DNA of 64,000 nt from Nocardia otitidiscaviarum NBRC 14405 (GCF_000308635.1 NZ_BAGD01000028.1:54365-118364), one strand, 5' to 3'. Shown: positions 1-9,384, counted from the first letter of the stretch. Made by a program: numbers and translations. The notes: generated from the sequence alone by a model not told the origin.

Positions 1-407
1 CGGCGCGGGCGACCGTGGCGGGTGTTGCGGAGTCGAGTGCGGCTGTGGTCGATACGACCGGTGCTGCGGATTCCGGAGCGGCGGGTGCCGTGGCCGAGGC
101 GGAGGTGACTCCCGTCGGGATGGTCGCCGCCGCGGCTGACGCGGACGCGACCGACGTGGTCGAGTTCCACGGGGCCGCCGAGGCGGTCGCACCCGTCGAG
201 GTGCCGGGTGGGGAGTTCGGTGCGCCGGTGGCCTACTCGTCGGATCCGGCGGTCGCCGCGGCGGCCGGGGCGGGGGTGGTGGACTCCGGTGAGGCCACGC
301 TGTTCGATCTGTACGACCCGGATGCCGGGCCCTACGACGATGCCTGGGGCGTCGCCGCGGTGAACGTGGAGCCGCAGGGCGGCGAATCCGCGCCGGGATC
401 GAACTGA
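1..407 (+). CDS. C-terminal tail of an unidentified Ala-rich protein (5' end outside window)
   Basis: The reading frame is open from the left edge and ends in TGA at 405-407, so this is probably the 3' end of a gene that begins upstream; a GTG at 15 lacks a convincing ribosome binding site. About 134 residues are visible, rich in Ala, Gly, Val, Asp and Glu, without membrane segments or a recognisable domain. The last 40 residues are less monotonous (FDLYDPDAGPYDDAWG). In related actinomycetes a DUF3027 protein lies near the DUF2530/MarR pair found further on, so this could be an extended DUF3027 C-terminus, but that is a guess from gene order only. Confidence 0.5.
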   Translation, partial: ARATVAGVAESSAAVVDTTGAADSGAAGAVAEAEVTPVGMVAAAADADATDVVEFHGAAEAVAPVEVPGGEFGAPVAYSSDPAVAAAAGAGVVDSGEATLFDLYDPDAGPYDDAWGVAAVNVEPQGGESAPGSN

Positions 408-473
408 GTCCGCGGCGGGGTCGTTCCCGCCGCGTCTTCGAGCGATTCGACTCCCGTATCGCTACGCACCGCC

Positions 474-3400
474 GTGGAAGGGGTGTTCGGATTGGTTAGC
501 GGGGTGGCGGATCCGTTCGGGACCGCGGCATTGCGCGAGGGTGTGCTCGCCGCCTGGCGCGGCTCGCCCACCCGTCTGCGGGAGGACGCGGCCACCGAGG
601 CGGATCTGGTGCGGGCGGGCTACCGCGACCGGGTGCTCACCGAATTGGCCCAGAACGCCGCCGACGCCGCGGCCAAGGCCGGGGCGGCGGGTCGTATCGC
701 GGTGTGGCTGAGCGACGGCCGCCTGCACATCGCGAATACCGGTGTGCCACTGGATGTCTCGGGCGTGCACGCGCTGACCGCCCTGCGCGCCTCCGCCAAG
801 ACCGGCGCGGACACCGCGGTGGGCCGCTTCGGCGTCGGTTTCACCGCGGTGCTGAGCATCGCCGACGAGATCGAGTTCCGCTCCACCGGCGGCTCGGTGC
901 GGTTCTCCCGCGCGGACACCCGGCAGGCGTTGCGCGAAAGCGGCATTCGCATCCCCGACACCGAGCACCCGTTCGAGCCACCCGCGCTGCGCCTGGCCTG
1001 GCCGACCGAACACACCCCAGCACCGGATTTCGACACCGAGATCATCCTCACCCCACGCGCCGACGTGGACACCCCCGCCCTGCTCGCGAGCATGCGCGCC
1101 GAAGCCCTCGACCTGCTGCTGGAACTGCCCGCCCTGCACGGCATTCGGATCGAGTCCGACGAATTCACCAGCACGGTGACCGACCTGCCCGCCCCGGCCC
1201 CCGTGAGTCGCGGTGGCGATGGCAACGGCCCGGCGCGCGCGCACGTCGTACTCGACGATGTGGAGCACGCGGACGGATACGGTGTCCCAGTCGACCGGGC
1301 CGCGCGCGCGAATGCGTTCCAACCCGCCGTCGCGGAGAAGACCGCGCATTCGGCAGTGCACGGCGGCGCGGGATCCGACCGGGCTGTCGGCGGCCTGCAG
1401 GAGGTGCGGATCACCGGTCCGCGCGGAGAGGTGCGCCGCTGGTGGCAGTTTCGGACCGGCCGGGCCCGGTGGCTTCTTCCGCTGCGGGACGGTCGTCCGG
1501 TCGCCGCCGCACCCGATGTGTTGCGGGCGCCGACCCGTTCGGACGAGGAACTCTCCCTGCCGGCGCTGCTGATCGCCGACATTCCCATGCAACCGGATCG
1601 CCGCCGCTTGCTCCCCGGCACGCGCATTGCCGAGTTGGCATCCGGTTACGCGGATTTCGCGCGTGCGCTGCCCGCCCGTGACCGGCTGCTCCTGGTTCCC
1701 ACGCCCGGCTTCGCCCGTAGCGAGGCCGACGGTCTGCTGCGCGAGGCGCTGGTCGCGGAACTGGGTGAGCAGCCGTGGCTCCCGGTCCTCCACGCCCAAC
1801 CGGAGGATGAACCCGTCCCTGCCGCGGCGGACCTCGCAGTGGTGGCCGTCGAGCGGCCCCGGCGGGCGAGCGTATTCATCGGGGTGACCGATGAATTGGC
1901 GGGTGTGCTCGCCGAAATCGTTGGTCCGCTGGTGGTTCCGGAGTTGTCCGGCCGGTCGACCGCCGATGCGCTGTCGGTGCTGGATGTGCACCGGATCGGG
2001 TTGGCGCGGATCGCGGAGCTGTCGGGGAGTGTGGAACGCGCACCGCAGTGGTGGTATTCGCTCTACGACGCGCTGGAGCCGTTCGTCGGCGATCCACTGG
2101 CGGTGGAGGAGTTGGGTGCGCTGGCGGTGCCGCTGGCGGACGGTCGGATGGTGACCGGGCCGCGCACCGTGGTGCTCGACGACCACCTGGAGTCCGCGGT
2201 ACCGGTGCACTGGGCACGCCTGGTGCATCCGGAGGCGGCGCATCCGCTGCTCGGGCGGCTCGGTGCGCGCCCAGCGGGTCCCGAGGAGCTGCTGCGTGAT
2301 CCGGCGCTGCACGCCCAGCTCGAGCACGATCCCGCCGATCCGGACACGGTGGAGGCGGTGTTGAGCCTGGCCGCGCACGCCAATCCCGGCGCGGGCAGCG
2401 TCGAACCCGGTTCCGGAGCAACGGATCCGGTCCGAGGTGAGCCAGCCGCCCCGGTCCCCGGACTGCTGCCCACCTGGCTCGGCCTGCTCGAAATCCCGGA
2501 CGACACCGGCGATCTCGTCCCCGCCGACGAATTACTGCTTCCGGATGCCCCGCTGGCGCGGGTCCTGGTCGAGGATTCGCCCTTCGGCACCGTCGCCGAC
2601 GACCTGGTGCGCCGCTACGGCCCGACCGCCCTGCGGGCGGTCGGCGTGGGCTGGGGTTTCACCGTGGTGGCGGAATCGGATCCGACCGGCCCCGACCATC
2701 ATCTCGACGACGAGGAGACCTGGTGGGAGACCCTCGCCGAGGATCCGCCGGAGCTGCTCGCCGTCCGCGATCTGGATCTGGTCGATCCGGAGCAGTGGCC
2801 GCGGGCCCTGCGGCTGCTGCTCGCCGACCCCGCCACGCGGCCGCTGCTCGCCGACCGCGACGGCTATACGGCGTGGTGGCTGCGGACGCACGCGCGCATC
2901 GACGGCACCGCGCTGGGCCTGTTCCGCCACCCGGCCGACCCGGTCTTCGCGGGCCTGCTGCCGGTACTGTCCATGGACACCGAGACCGACGCGGCCGACA
3001 CCGAGGCGCTGCGCGCCGTACTCGCCGATCCGGAGATCATCACTCCGGAGCTGGCCGCCGAACTCCTCGCGGCTCTCGCGGACCCGTCGAGACATCCGAC
3101 CGCGGAGGCGATTTCACGAACCCATGAGCGGCTGGCCGCGGCCACCGCCGCGGGCCGCCTGGACCTGGACGATCTGGTCCTGCCCGAGCGGGTGCGCGCC
3201 CTCTCCGGGGCGGTCATCGACGCCGCCGACGCCCTGGTGCTGGATCTGCCCTGGTACGGCCTGGCGCTCCCGCCGGACCGGCTGGTGGTCGGCGATATCG
3301 ACTCGGCCTCGCAGCTGGCGGCGCTGCTGGACCTGCCGCTGGCCTCGCAGGCCGTCACCGCGCGCGTCGAGGGCACCGGCCGCCGCACCACCTGGTCGGC

Positions 3401-3581
3401 CGAACCGCTCGGCGTGCTGTGGCGCATGCAGAGCGGAGAACCCACCCCCGCAGGCGATCTCGTCGTCCACGACGAACTGCGGGTGCGGCTGTCCGGCGCG
3501 TACGAGGCGACCGTCACGGTGCCGTGGTGGCGTGACGACGCGGACACCCACGTCGTATCGCAGCCGCGTCCGGCGTGCTAG
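474..3581 (+). CDS. Sacsin-like GHKL ATPase-domain protein
   Basis: 1035 residues. Near the N-terminus are GHKL (Hsp90/histidine-kinase fold) ATP-binding motifs: ELAQNAADAA around residues 57-66 (Asn61, Asp64 as N-box), IANTG near 87-91, and GRFGVGF at 117-123 (lid glycines). This layout is typical of actinobacterial proteins labelled 'sacsin N-terminal ATPase-like'; their role is unknown, and a chaperone-like function is only inferred from the fold. The remaining ~850 residues are alpha-rich and acidic with no other recognised domain. Residues of about 241-311 look like a low-complexity insertion in the ATPase region (see findings). The GTG at 474 is the first in-frame start with full N-terminal sequence; no strong ribosome binding site is visible. 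Confidence 0.8.
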   Translation: MEGVFGLVSGVADPFGTAALREGVLAAWRGSPTRLREDAATEADLVRAGYRDRVLTELAQNAADAAAKAGAAGRIAVWLSDGRLHIANTGVPLDVSGVHALTALRASAKTGADTAVGRFGVGFTAVLSIADEIEFRSTGGSVRFSRADTRQALRESGIRIPDTEHPFEPPALRLAWPTEHTPAPDFDTEIILTPRADVDTPALLASMRAEALDLLLELPALHGIRIESDEFTSTVTDLPAPAPVSRGGDGNGPARAHVVLDDVEHADGYGVPVDRAARANAFQPAVAEKTAHSAVHGGAGSDRAVGGLQEVRITGPRGEVRRWWQFRTGRARWLLPLRDGRPVAAAPDVLRAPTRSDEELSLPALLIADIPMQPDRRRLLPGTRIAELASGYADFARALPARDRLLLVPTPGFARSEADGLLREALVAELGEQPWLPVLHAQPEDEPVPAAADLAVVAVERPRRASVFIGVTDELAGVLAEIVGPLVVPELSGRSTADALSVLDVHRIGLARIAELSGSVERAPQWWYSLYDALEPFVGDPLAVEELGALAVPLADGRMVTGPRTVVLDDHLESAVPVHWARLVHPEAAHPLLGRLGARPAGPEELLRDPALHAQLEHDPADPDTVEAVLSLAAHANPGAGSVEPGSGATDPVRGEPAAPVPGLLPTWLGLLEIPDDTGDLVPADELLLPDAPLARVLVEDSPFGTVADDLVRRYGPTALRAVGVGWGFTVVAESDPTGPDHHLDDEETWWETLAEDPPELLAVRDLDLVDPEQWPRALRLLLADPATRPLLADRDGYTAWWLRTHARIDGTALGLFRHPADPVFAGLLPVLSMDTETDAADTEALRAVLADPEIITPELAAELLAALADPSRHPTAEAISRTHERLAAATAAGRLDLDDLVLPERVRALSGAVIDAADALVLDLPWYGLALPPDRLVVGDIDSASQLAALLDLPLASQAVTARVEGTGRRTTWSAEPLGVLWRMQSGEPTPAGDLVVHDELRVRLSGAYEATVTVPWWRDDADTHVVSQPRPAC

Positions 3582-3668
3582 CGAAGTCCGACAATCGGGC
3601 GTAACGGGTCGGCGGCCGTTCGGGCGCGGGTGCGGCCGTCCGGTATCGGCGGCCCGTCCGGCGTCGGG

Positions 3669-4295
3669 CTATTCGCTGAACTGCGCCACCGTCTGCGCCA
3701 GCAGGTCCATCTGCTCGCGTACCGCCGCACTGTCGTTGTCCACCAGCCAGCGCAGCACGATGCCGTCGATGGCGGCGAGCATGAAGCGGCTGATGACGCC
3801 GACGGGGGCGGACCAGCGGGTGCCCGTCGCCTCGCGGGCGTGTTCGATGATGTCGGCGACCGTGGAATCGTTGAACGCGTACTGTTCGCGGGCGATGGCG
3901 AGTTTCGCCGGTGTCTGTTCGCTTTCGCGGAGGGCGTAGGTGGTGGTCTCGTAGGTGAGCAGTTGCCGTTCCGGGGTGGCTTCCACGTTCTGCCACATGA
4001 GTTCCAGGCCGGCGCGTATCAGTTTTTGAAGTGATTCTTTTCCACTTCCGACGTCCTGCCATACCGTTTCGTTGGCATCGACGGAATCGCGCAATTCCAT
4101 CGAGAGCGCTTTGACCAACTCGGTCATGAGCGCGTCCTTGTTTTCGAAACAGTAATGCACCACACCGAGCGAAACACCGGCTGCCTGAGCTACATCGCGC
4201 GTGGTAACTCCTGCCACGCCCTTTTTTTCGGCAAGGCCGATGGCCGCCTCGATAAGGTGGGCCCGTCGTTCTTCGACGCTCAATCGGGAGGACAC
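3669..4295 (-). CDS. TetR-family transcriptional repressor
   Basis: 208 residues. An N-terminal TetR DNA-binding domain is clear: helix-turn-helix TTRDVAQAAGVSLGVVHYCF at about residues 30-50, followed by FENKDALMTELV, the usual recognition-helix region. The C-terminal ligand-binding domain is all-helical and divergent; the ligand is unknown. It is transcribed away from the ceramidase gene, and the 116-bp gap between them holds a perfect 7-4-7 palindrome at 4354-4371, the expected place for an operator controlling both genes. Lipid or sphingosine sensing is plausible from this neighbour but is inference. Confidence 0.92.
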   Translation of the reverse strand: MSSRLSVEERRAHLIEAAIGLAEKKGVAGVTTRDVAQAAGVSLGVVHYCFENKDALMTELVKALSMELRDSVDANETVWQDVGSGKESLQKLIRAGLELMWQNVEATPERQLLTYETTTYALRESEQTPAKLAIAREQYAFNDSTVADIIEHAREATGTRWSAPVGVISRFMLAAIDGIVLRWLVDNDSAAVREQMDLLAQTVAQFSE

Positions 4296-4353
4296 TCCAG
4301 GGAGTTAAGCCTTCAAGAGCCGCGCAGTCAATTCGCGCGTCGGGAAAGTCTCC

Positions 4354-4371
4354 ACTGGACGTGTGTCCAGT
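4354..4371. promoter_or_regulatory. Perfect 18-bp palindrome, probable TetR operator
   Basis: The sequence is ACTGGAC-N4-GTCCAGT, with arms at 4354-4360 and 4365-4371. It lies between the divergent TetR gene (start 4295) and the ceramidase gene (start 4412). Arm length, symmetry and location are typical of TetR-family operators. Which promoter it covers cannot be read off with certainty. Confidence 0.65.
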
Positions 4372-4411
4372 TCTGTGGTTCGCTGCGAGTTGGTACGAAG
4401 GGAGTCGCCGA

Positions 4412-6451
4412 ATGGTGGTGTCGCGCAGGACTGTTCTGGCCGGTGCGGCGGCGGGATCCGCCGCGCTCACGGCCGCCGCCACGATCGCGCTGCCGGGCGG
4501 GTCGGCACACGCGACTTCCGGCGGCGACTACCTGATCGGTGTGGGCATTTCCGACATCACCGGCCCGGCGGCCGAATGCGGCATGATGGGTTACTCCCAG
4601 CTGGAACAGACCACCGCCGGAATCCACCTGCGGCCCAGGGCCCGCGCCTTCATCATCGGCAGCGGTGACCAGCGGATCGTGTACGTGGTCGCCGACAACG
4701 CCATGATCTTCCAGTCCGTGCACCGCGGCGTCCTCGACGAACTCGCCCGGCGCTTCGGCGACCGCTACACCGAGCAGAACGTCCTGCTCACCGCCACGCA
4801 CTCGCACGCGGTGTGCGGCGGCGCCAGCCACGACTACGCCTACAACCTCTCGATTCTCGGCTTCCAGCGGCAGGTGTACGACGCCGAGGTGAACGGAATC
4901 GTGGAGGCCGTCGTCGCCGCGGACGCCGACCTCGGGCCCGGCAGCCTCGAACTCGGACGCGGGGAATTGCACGACGCCAGTGTCAATCGCTCGCGAATCG
5001 CCTTCGATCGCAATCCCGAAGCCGACAAACGGTATTTTCCGAATGCCATCGATCCGGCCGTCACCGTCCTCTCCCTGCGCAAGGGTGGTCGACAGGTCGG
5101 CGTCATCACCTGGTTCGCCACCCACAACACCTCCATGAGCAACACGAATCGGCTCATCAGCGGTGACAACAAGGGTTACGCGTCCTTCGCGTTCGAACAC
5201 GGTGAGCGCGGCGTCCGGTACCTCGACGGCGGAGTCGATTTCCTGGCCGCTTTCCCACAGACCAATAGCGGCGACATGTCGCCCAATCTGAACCTGCGCC
5301 CGACCTCCGGCCCCACCGAGGACGAGTTCGAGAACACCCGAATCATCGGCGAACGTCAATACCGCGCCGGAAAGGCCGCACTCGCCACGGCCCGCACGAT
5401 GCGCGGGCCGGTGGACGCCATGCTCTGCTATATCGACCTGTCCGACATCGCGGTGGACGGCCGCTACACCCCGAACGGGCAGCCCCGGCACACCGCGCCC
5501 GCCTGTGCGGGCGTCTCGCTCATCGCGGGCAGCATCGAGGACGGGCCCGGACTGCCGGGCGTGCCGATTCCCGAAGGCGTGCGCAATCCGTTCGTGGACG
5601 CGCTCGGCGGCGCGAACATGCCGGTGCCGGACTGGCTCACCGACGCACAGGCGCCGAAGGCGATCGTCGCGCCGCTGGGCCTGCTGCCGCCGGTGCCGTG
5701 GGTGCCGAGCGTGGTGCCGATCCAGATCGTGCGCATCGGCGAGCTCTATCTCGCCTGCGGCGGAGCGGAATTCACCATCGTCTCCGGGCTGCGTATCCGC
5801 CGCACCGTCGCCGCGGCGCTCGGGATGCCGCTGGAACAGGTGCTCATGCAAGGGTACGCCAACGCCTACCACCAGTACGTGACCACCCCGGAGGAGTACG
5901 ACGCCCAGCAGTACGAGGGCGGCTCGACGCTCTACGGTCGCTACACGCTGCCCGCCTACCAGCAGGAATTTGACCGGCTGGCAACGGCTTTCGCCGACCG
6001 GCAGCGGGTGCCGCGCGGCCCCGCGCCGCGCGACGTCTCGGCCATGCAGCCCAGCTTCGTGCCCGCCCCCGGCCCGGACGCCACCCCGCCCGGCCTGGAT
6101 TTCGGTGCGGCACTGCTACAACCGGCCGCCGCCTACACCCGCGGTGAACAGGCTCAGGTCGAATTCGTCTCGGCCCACCCCAAACACAACCCCCGCCGCA
6201 ACGGCACCTTCCTGGAGGTGCAGCGCCACACCGGCGGCGAGTGGACCCGCGTCGCCAACGAGGGGGAGTGGGCGGTGAAGTACCACTGGTCCCGCCGCGG
6301 CCCCGACATCTCGACGGCCAGCTTCACCTGGGACATCCCCGCCGACGCCACCCCCGGCCGCTACCGCTTCCAGCACTTCGCCGACCACCTCGCCCCCGAT
6401 GGCACCCTGCACCCCTTCACCGGCCTCAGCGCGGAATTCGACATCCACTGA
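4412..6451 (+). CDS. Secreted neutral/alkaline ceramidase
   Basis: 679 residues. Neutral ceramidases hydrolyse the amide bond of ceramides. The N-terminus has a twin-arginine-type signal (SRRTVLA, then a hydrophobic Ala-rich stretch ending SAHA), so export by Tat is likely. Family hallmarks are present: DYLIGVGISDITGPA at the mature N-terminus, a zinc-site THSHAVCGG, and TNSGDMSPN containing the presumed nucleophilic Ser. A C-terminal beta-sandwich follows (about the last 150 residues). The ATG at 4412 has GAAGGGAG just upstream; an in-frame GTG at 4361 lies inside the palindromic operator and is rejected. Probably controlled by the divergent TetR protein. Pathogenic and soil actinomycetes can use such enzymes on host or environmental sphingolipids. 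Confidence 0.93.
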   Translation: MVVSRRTVLAGAAAGSAALTAAATIALPGGSAHATSGGDYLIGVGISDITGPAAECGMMGYSQLEQTTAGIHLRPRARAFIIGSGDQRIVYVVADNAMIFQSVHRGVLDELARRFGDRYTEQNVLLTATHSHAVCGGASHDYAYNLSILGFQRQVYDAEVNGIVEAVVAADADLGPGSLELGRGELHDASVNRSRIAFDRNPEADKRYFPNAIDPAVTVLSLRKGGRQVGVITWFATHNTSMSNTNRLISGDNKGYASFAFEHGERGVRYLDGGVDFLAAFPQTNSGDMSPNLNLRPTSGPTEDEFENTRIIGERQYRAGKAALATARTMRGPVDAMLCYIDLSDIAVDGRYTPNGQPRHTAPACAGVSLIAGSIEDGPGLPGVPIPEGVRNPFVDALGGANMPVPDWLTDAQAPKAIVAPLGLLPPVPWVPSVVPIQIVRIGELYLACGGAEFTIVSGLRIRRTVAAALGMPLEQVLMQGYANAYHQYVTTPEEYDAQQYEGGSTLYGRYTLPAYQQEFDRLATAFADRQRVPRGPAPRDVSAMQPSFVPAPGPDATPPGLDFGAALLQPAAAYTRGEQAQVEFVSAHPKHNPRRNGTFLEVQRHTGGEWTRVANEGEWAVKYHWSRRGPDISTASFTWDIPADATPGRYRFQHFADHLAPDGTLHPFTGLSAEFDIH

Positions 6452-6484
6452 CCAGGACGGGTCCGTTCCGGGCCGCCGCCCGCC

Positions 6485-6724
6485 TCAGAGCCCGACCTGA
6501 GCCCCCTTGTCTCCCCGTCGCGCCCCGCGCCGCTGAATGGCGAAGATCGTGTACCCGAGCAGCCCCACCGCCAGCCCCATGAGGCACACCGGCCGCGCTT
6601 CGTGCCACCGGTCGCCACTGGCGAACACCACCAGCGTGGCGACCAACCAGGCGATACTGCCGATCGCCAGCACCGGCCGCGGATCGGTGAAGCGCGGCGG
6701 AATCTCCGGTACGGGTCGAGTCAC
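6485..6724 (-). CDS. DUF2530 small membrane protein
   Basis: 79 residues with two hydrophobic helices (roughly residues 20-38 and 49-66) and the motif PPRFTDPRPVLAIG before the first helix, which I recognise as DUF2530. It corresponds to Rv0879c in M. tuberculosis by size, topology and position next to a MarR gene (Rv0880). Function unknown. GTG start at 6724; transcribed away from the MarR gene. Confidence 0.85.
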   Translation of the reverse strand: MTRPVPEIPPRFTDPRPVLAIGSIAWLVATLVVFASGDRWHEARPVCLMGLAVGLLGYTIFAIQRRGARRGDKGAQVGL

Positions 6725-7176
6725 CCTGCCAGTCTAGAGCGCCCCGCCCGGCCATGGGCGGATCCCGCCCGGCGACGCAGGGATCCGGCCCGGCCGCGCG
6801 TGCGCTCGCCCACGGCGGGGATCCCGCTCAACCACGTGCGCATCCCACCTGGCCACGTGCGGTGCGCGTGCTGCCCCGGCCCAGCTACGCGCTGTCACTT
6901 TGCTGCCGGAAATTCGCGGTGTGGCCCGGATGGGACAGGGATCGTTCGGGCTGGGTCGAATGTCGGGTTGTGGCGGGTTCGGGACGCCGGGGGCGGGAGG
7001 GCTGGATGGCGGGTTTCGGCCGTTGTCGGGGTGTTCGCCTGCTGTGGTGGGGCATGATCGGTAGGTGGGCCGCCGGGCGATGGGACGGTGGCCGAGTCCG
7101 GCGTGCGGTGCGAACGTGCGCGGTCCGGGGCCGAACAGCCGCCCCCGACGCGGCTGGTCCCGTATCGTTTGCCTCT
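6725..7176. other. 452-bp intergenic stretch without a gene
   Basis: This is the divergent spacer between DUF2530 and the MarR gene. It is very GC-rich and low in complexity; no reading frame has plausible composition. CCACGTGCG occurs twice, at 6832-6840 and 6853-6861, 21 bp apart; each contains the CACGTG palindrome. No convincing -35/-10 pair or RNA gene was seen. Confidence 0.5.
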
Positions 7177-7614
7177 GTGACAACGCCTTCCGATATTCGA
7201 GCGCTCGCTGGTGACCTCTCACTGGCGGTGGTGCGCTTGACGCGACATCTGCGGGGTAGGCGAGCCGATGCCCAGATTTCGCTGACCCAGCTCTCGGCGC
7301 TCGCCACCCTGAACCGGGAAGGCGCCATGACCCCCGGCACACTGGCCGCCAAGGAGCGGGTGCAGCCGCCGTCCATGACCCGGGTGATCGCATCGCTCAC
7401 CGAAATGGATCTGGTGGAGCGCAATCCGCACCCGACCGACGGGCGGCAGATCATCGTGTCGCTGTCGGACGCCGGGCGGGCGCTCATCGCCGATGAGACC
7501 AGCGCGCGCGAGGCGTGGATGACCGAACAGCTCAGCGGACTCAGCCCGGAGCAGCTGAAGGTGCTCGAGGAGGCCGTCACGATCATGAAGCAGATCGTCG
7601 ACGAGTCGGAGTAG
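7177..7614 (+). CDS. MarR-family transcriptional regulator
   Basis: 145 residues, the usual MarR length. A winged helix occupies the centre: ISLTQLSALATLNREG, then PGTLAAKERVQPPSMTRVIA (recognition helix), then the wing NPHPTDGRQIIVSLSDAG. Helical ends form the dimer interface. Likely ortholog of Rv0880, judged from sequence and the divergent DUF2530 neighbour. GTG at 7177 gives the standard N-terminus (TTPSDIRALAGDLSLAVVRL); the frame stays open far upstream but that part is low-complexity. Ligand and targets unknown. Confidence 0.92.
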   Translation: MTTPSDIRALAGDLSLAVVRLTRHLRGRRADAQISLTQLSALATLNREGAMTPGTLAAKERVQPPSMTRVIASLTEMDLVERNPHPTDGRQIIVSLSDAGRALIADETSAREAWMTEQLSGLSPEQLKVLEEAVTIMKQIVDESE

Positions 7615-7620
7615 CGCGCG

Positions 7621-8046
7621 TCAGGCCCGCACCGGCTGGGATCCGAAAGGCTGGTCGCTGGAGACGATTTCGCGCCCCAGCGGGAACAGCGAGACCGGAA
7701 CGAGCTTCAGGTTCGCCCAGGCGAACGGGATGCCGATGATGGTGATCGCCAGCGCGATACTGGTGAAGATGTGGCCCAGCGCCAGCCACCAGCCCGCGAC
7801 GATGAACCACACCACATTGCCGAGCATGGACGGCACGCCCGCCCCCGGCTTCTCCACGGCTTCCCGCCCGAACGGCCACAGCACGAACGAGGCGAGCCGG
7901 AACGACGCGATACCCCACGGAATGGTGATGATCAGGATGCAGCAGATCAACCCCGCGACGATGTAGCCGACCGCCATCCAGAACCCGACCAACACCAGCC
8001 ACAGTACGTTCAACAGCAGTCTGAGCACGCTCACCTTCCCCAGCAT
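7621..8046 (-). CDS. YccF-domain inner-membrane protein
   Basis: 141 residues with two copies of the YccF repeat: an LNVLWLV helix, a glycine/tryptophan-rich helix, then (I/G)ITIPWGIASFRLASFVLWPFGRE in the first half and IGIPFAWANLKLVPVSLFPLGRE in the second (shown in parts). About four membrane helices. Function unknown. The ATG at 8046 fits the family N-terminus; the frame extends 23 codons further upstream with unlike composition. It ends close to, and convergent with, the MarR gene. Confidence 0.88.
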   Translation of the reverse strand: MLGKVSVLRLLLNVLWLVLVGFWMAVGYIVAGLICCILIITIPWGIASFRLASFVLWPFGREAVEKPGAGVPSMLGNVVWFIVAGWWLALGHIFTSIALAITIIGIPFAWANLKLVPVSLFPLGREIVSSDQPFGSQPVRA

Positions 8047-8134
8047 GCCAGCACCCCCGAACCTCCGCCACCGCCCGTGACCGGCACGTGATCGGCCGAA
8101 CTCGCCAGCGGGCATCGCCTCTCGCGGCCCGCCG

Positions 8135-8156
8135 CCACGCGGGACACCCCGCGTGG
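8135..8156 (-). terminator. Hairpin downstream of the Eis-type gene
   Basis: Perfect 9-bp stem CCACGCGGG / CCCGCGTGG with the 4-nt loop ACAC, 20 bp beyond the stop codon of the leftward acetyltransferase gene. There is no clear T tract, as is common in this group. Confidence 0.6.
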
Positions 8157-8175
8157 ACCTCCGGCCGGAACGGGA

Positions 8176-9384
8176 TCAGAAGAACCAGCCGAGCTCCGGG
8201 TCGCGGTCGGTCGCGAAGGCTTCGTCGACGGCCCGCAGGTGGGCGGGGTCCTTGACCTGGATTCGGTTGGCGGCGGCCAGAACTCGGGCGCGGTGGCCGC
8301 CGAGGTAAAGGCTGGACAGTTCCGCGGTGCCGAGTTCCAGGTCGGCGGAGCGGGTGGTCGGCTCGCATTCGGCAATGCCGTCGCGCACCCGGAGGGCGAA
8401 GGTGCCGCCCGCGTCACGGAACGGATCGTGCACGGCCACAATCACATCCAGGTCGCACCGGTAGGTGCGCGCGGTCAGGGCGGCGGGCACGTCCATGATC
8501 CGGACCCACAGATGATCGCGCCGACCGGTGACCTGCACCAGGCGCGGATCGGTGAGCAGGTAGGGGAGCGGATCGTTGTCGGCCAGATCGCACACCACCC
8601 GGTCCACCAGATCCAGTCCGAGCAGCACCCGCCACAGCGCCGCGTGCGCCTCCGCGGTGACGGCCCGGAACTCCCAGACGGTCGCGACCGACTCCTTCTC
8701 ACCCCATTCCCGGCGGTAGAGCACATAGCCGTCCGGATGCAGCAGCGCGTACAGCGTCGACGCGCCGCCGCGATAGCGCGGCGGGTCGGCGAAACAGAGC
8801 CGCCAGGCGGGGTCTGGGCGTTCCTGCGCGCCGGGCACCAGCCGCCGCCAGCGGTCGTACACGTCGCGGATGCGGGCCTGGGTCGCCTCGTCCACGGGGG
8901 CGATCTCGACGCCGCCGGGATCCAGTGTGGTGGGCCGGAATTGGACCCTATGCCGGTCGATGCTGATGAAATCGCGCTCGATGGCGGTGCCGTAGCCGAA
9001 CCGGCCGTAGATGGTGCCCTCGCTCGCGGTGAACATCGTGAGCGGCAATCCCTCGGCCTCGGTGCGCGCGTGCTGCTCGGTGTAGAGCGCGCGCAGGATG
9101 CCGCGCCGCCGATGCGTGGGGGCCACCGATACCGCGGAGATACCGGAGGCGAGTACGGTCCCCTCCCCGGGCACGGTGACGGTCATCCGCCGGTCGACGG
9201 CGTGGCCGACGATACGGTCGCCGTCCATGGCCAGCAGGGCGCGGTCGGGGGTGAAGATATCGGGAATGATGTCGAGCTCGGCCGGGTCGTAGCGCTGGCC
9301 GAAGCTGGTCTCCAGCAGGTTCACGACAGCGGGCCAGTCGTCGCGGGTGGACGAGCGGATGGTGATGCCATGCGTCGATGCCAT
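8176..9384 (-). CDS. eis: Eis-type GNAT N-acetyltransferase
   Basis: 402 residues, the same length as M. tuberculosis Eis. Architecture: N-terminal GNAT domain with acetyl-CoA loop VAPTHRRRGILRAL (about residues 90-104), middle GNAT-like domain, and a C-terminal sterol-carrier-like domain ending in ...ELGWFF, where the terminal Phe carboxylate acts as general base in Eis proteins. GRFGYG and TASEGTIY match the family. Eis enzymes acetylate amines at several positions, including aminoglycosides; the natural substrate here is unknown. ATG at 9384 chosen; an in-frame start 12 codons upstream is poorer. Confidence 0.88.
   Translation of the reverse strand: MASTHGITIRSSTRDDWPAVVNLLETSFGQRYDPAELDIIPDIFTPDRALLAMDGDRIVGHAVDRRMTVTVPGEGTVLASGISAVSVAPTHRRRGILRALYTEQHARTEAEGLPLTMFTASEGTIYGRFGYGTAIERDFISIDRHRVQFRPTTLDPGGVEIAPVDEATQARIRDVYDRWRRLVPGAQERPDPAWRLCFADPPRYRGGASTLYALLHPDGYVLYRREWGEKESVATVWEFRAVTAEAHAALWRVLLGLDLVDRVVCDLADNDPLPYLLTDPRLVQVTGRRDHLWVRIMDVPAALTARTYRCDLDVIVAVHDPFRDAGGTFALRVRDGIAECEPTTRSADLELGTAELSSLYLGGHRARVLAAANRIQVKDPAHLRAVDEAFATDRDPELGWFF

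Noticed and set aside
4361..4411. Longer ceramidase starting at GTG 4361
   Set aside because: It would start within the palindromic operator and put a non-signal sequence before the Tat motif; ATG 4412 has a good Shine-Dalgarno sequence and gives a normal signal peptide.
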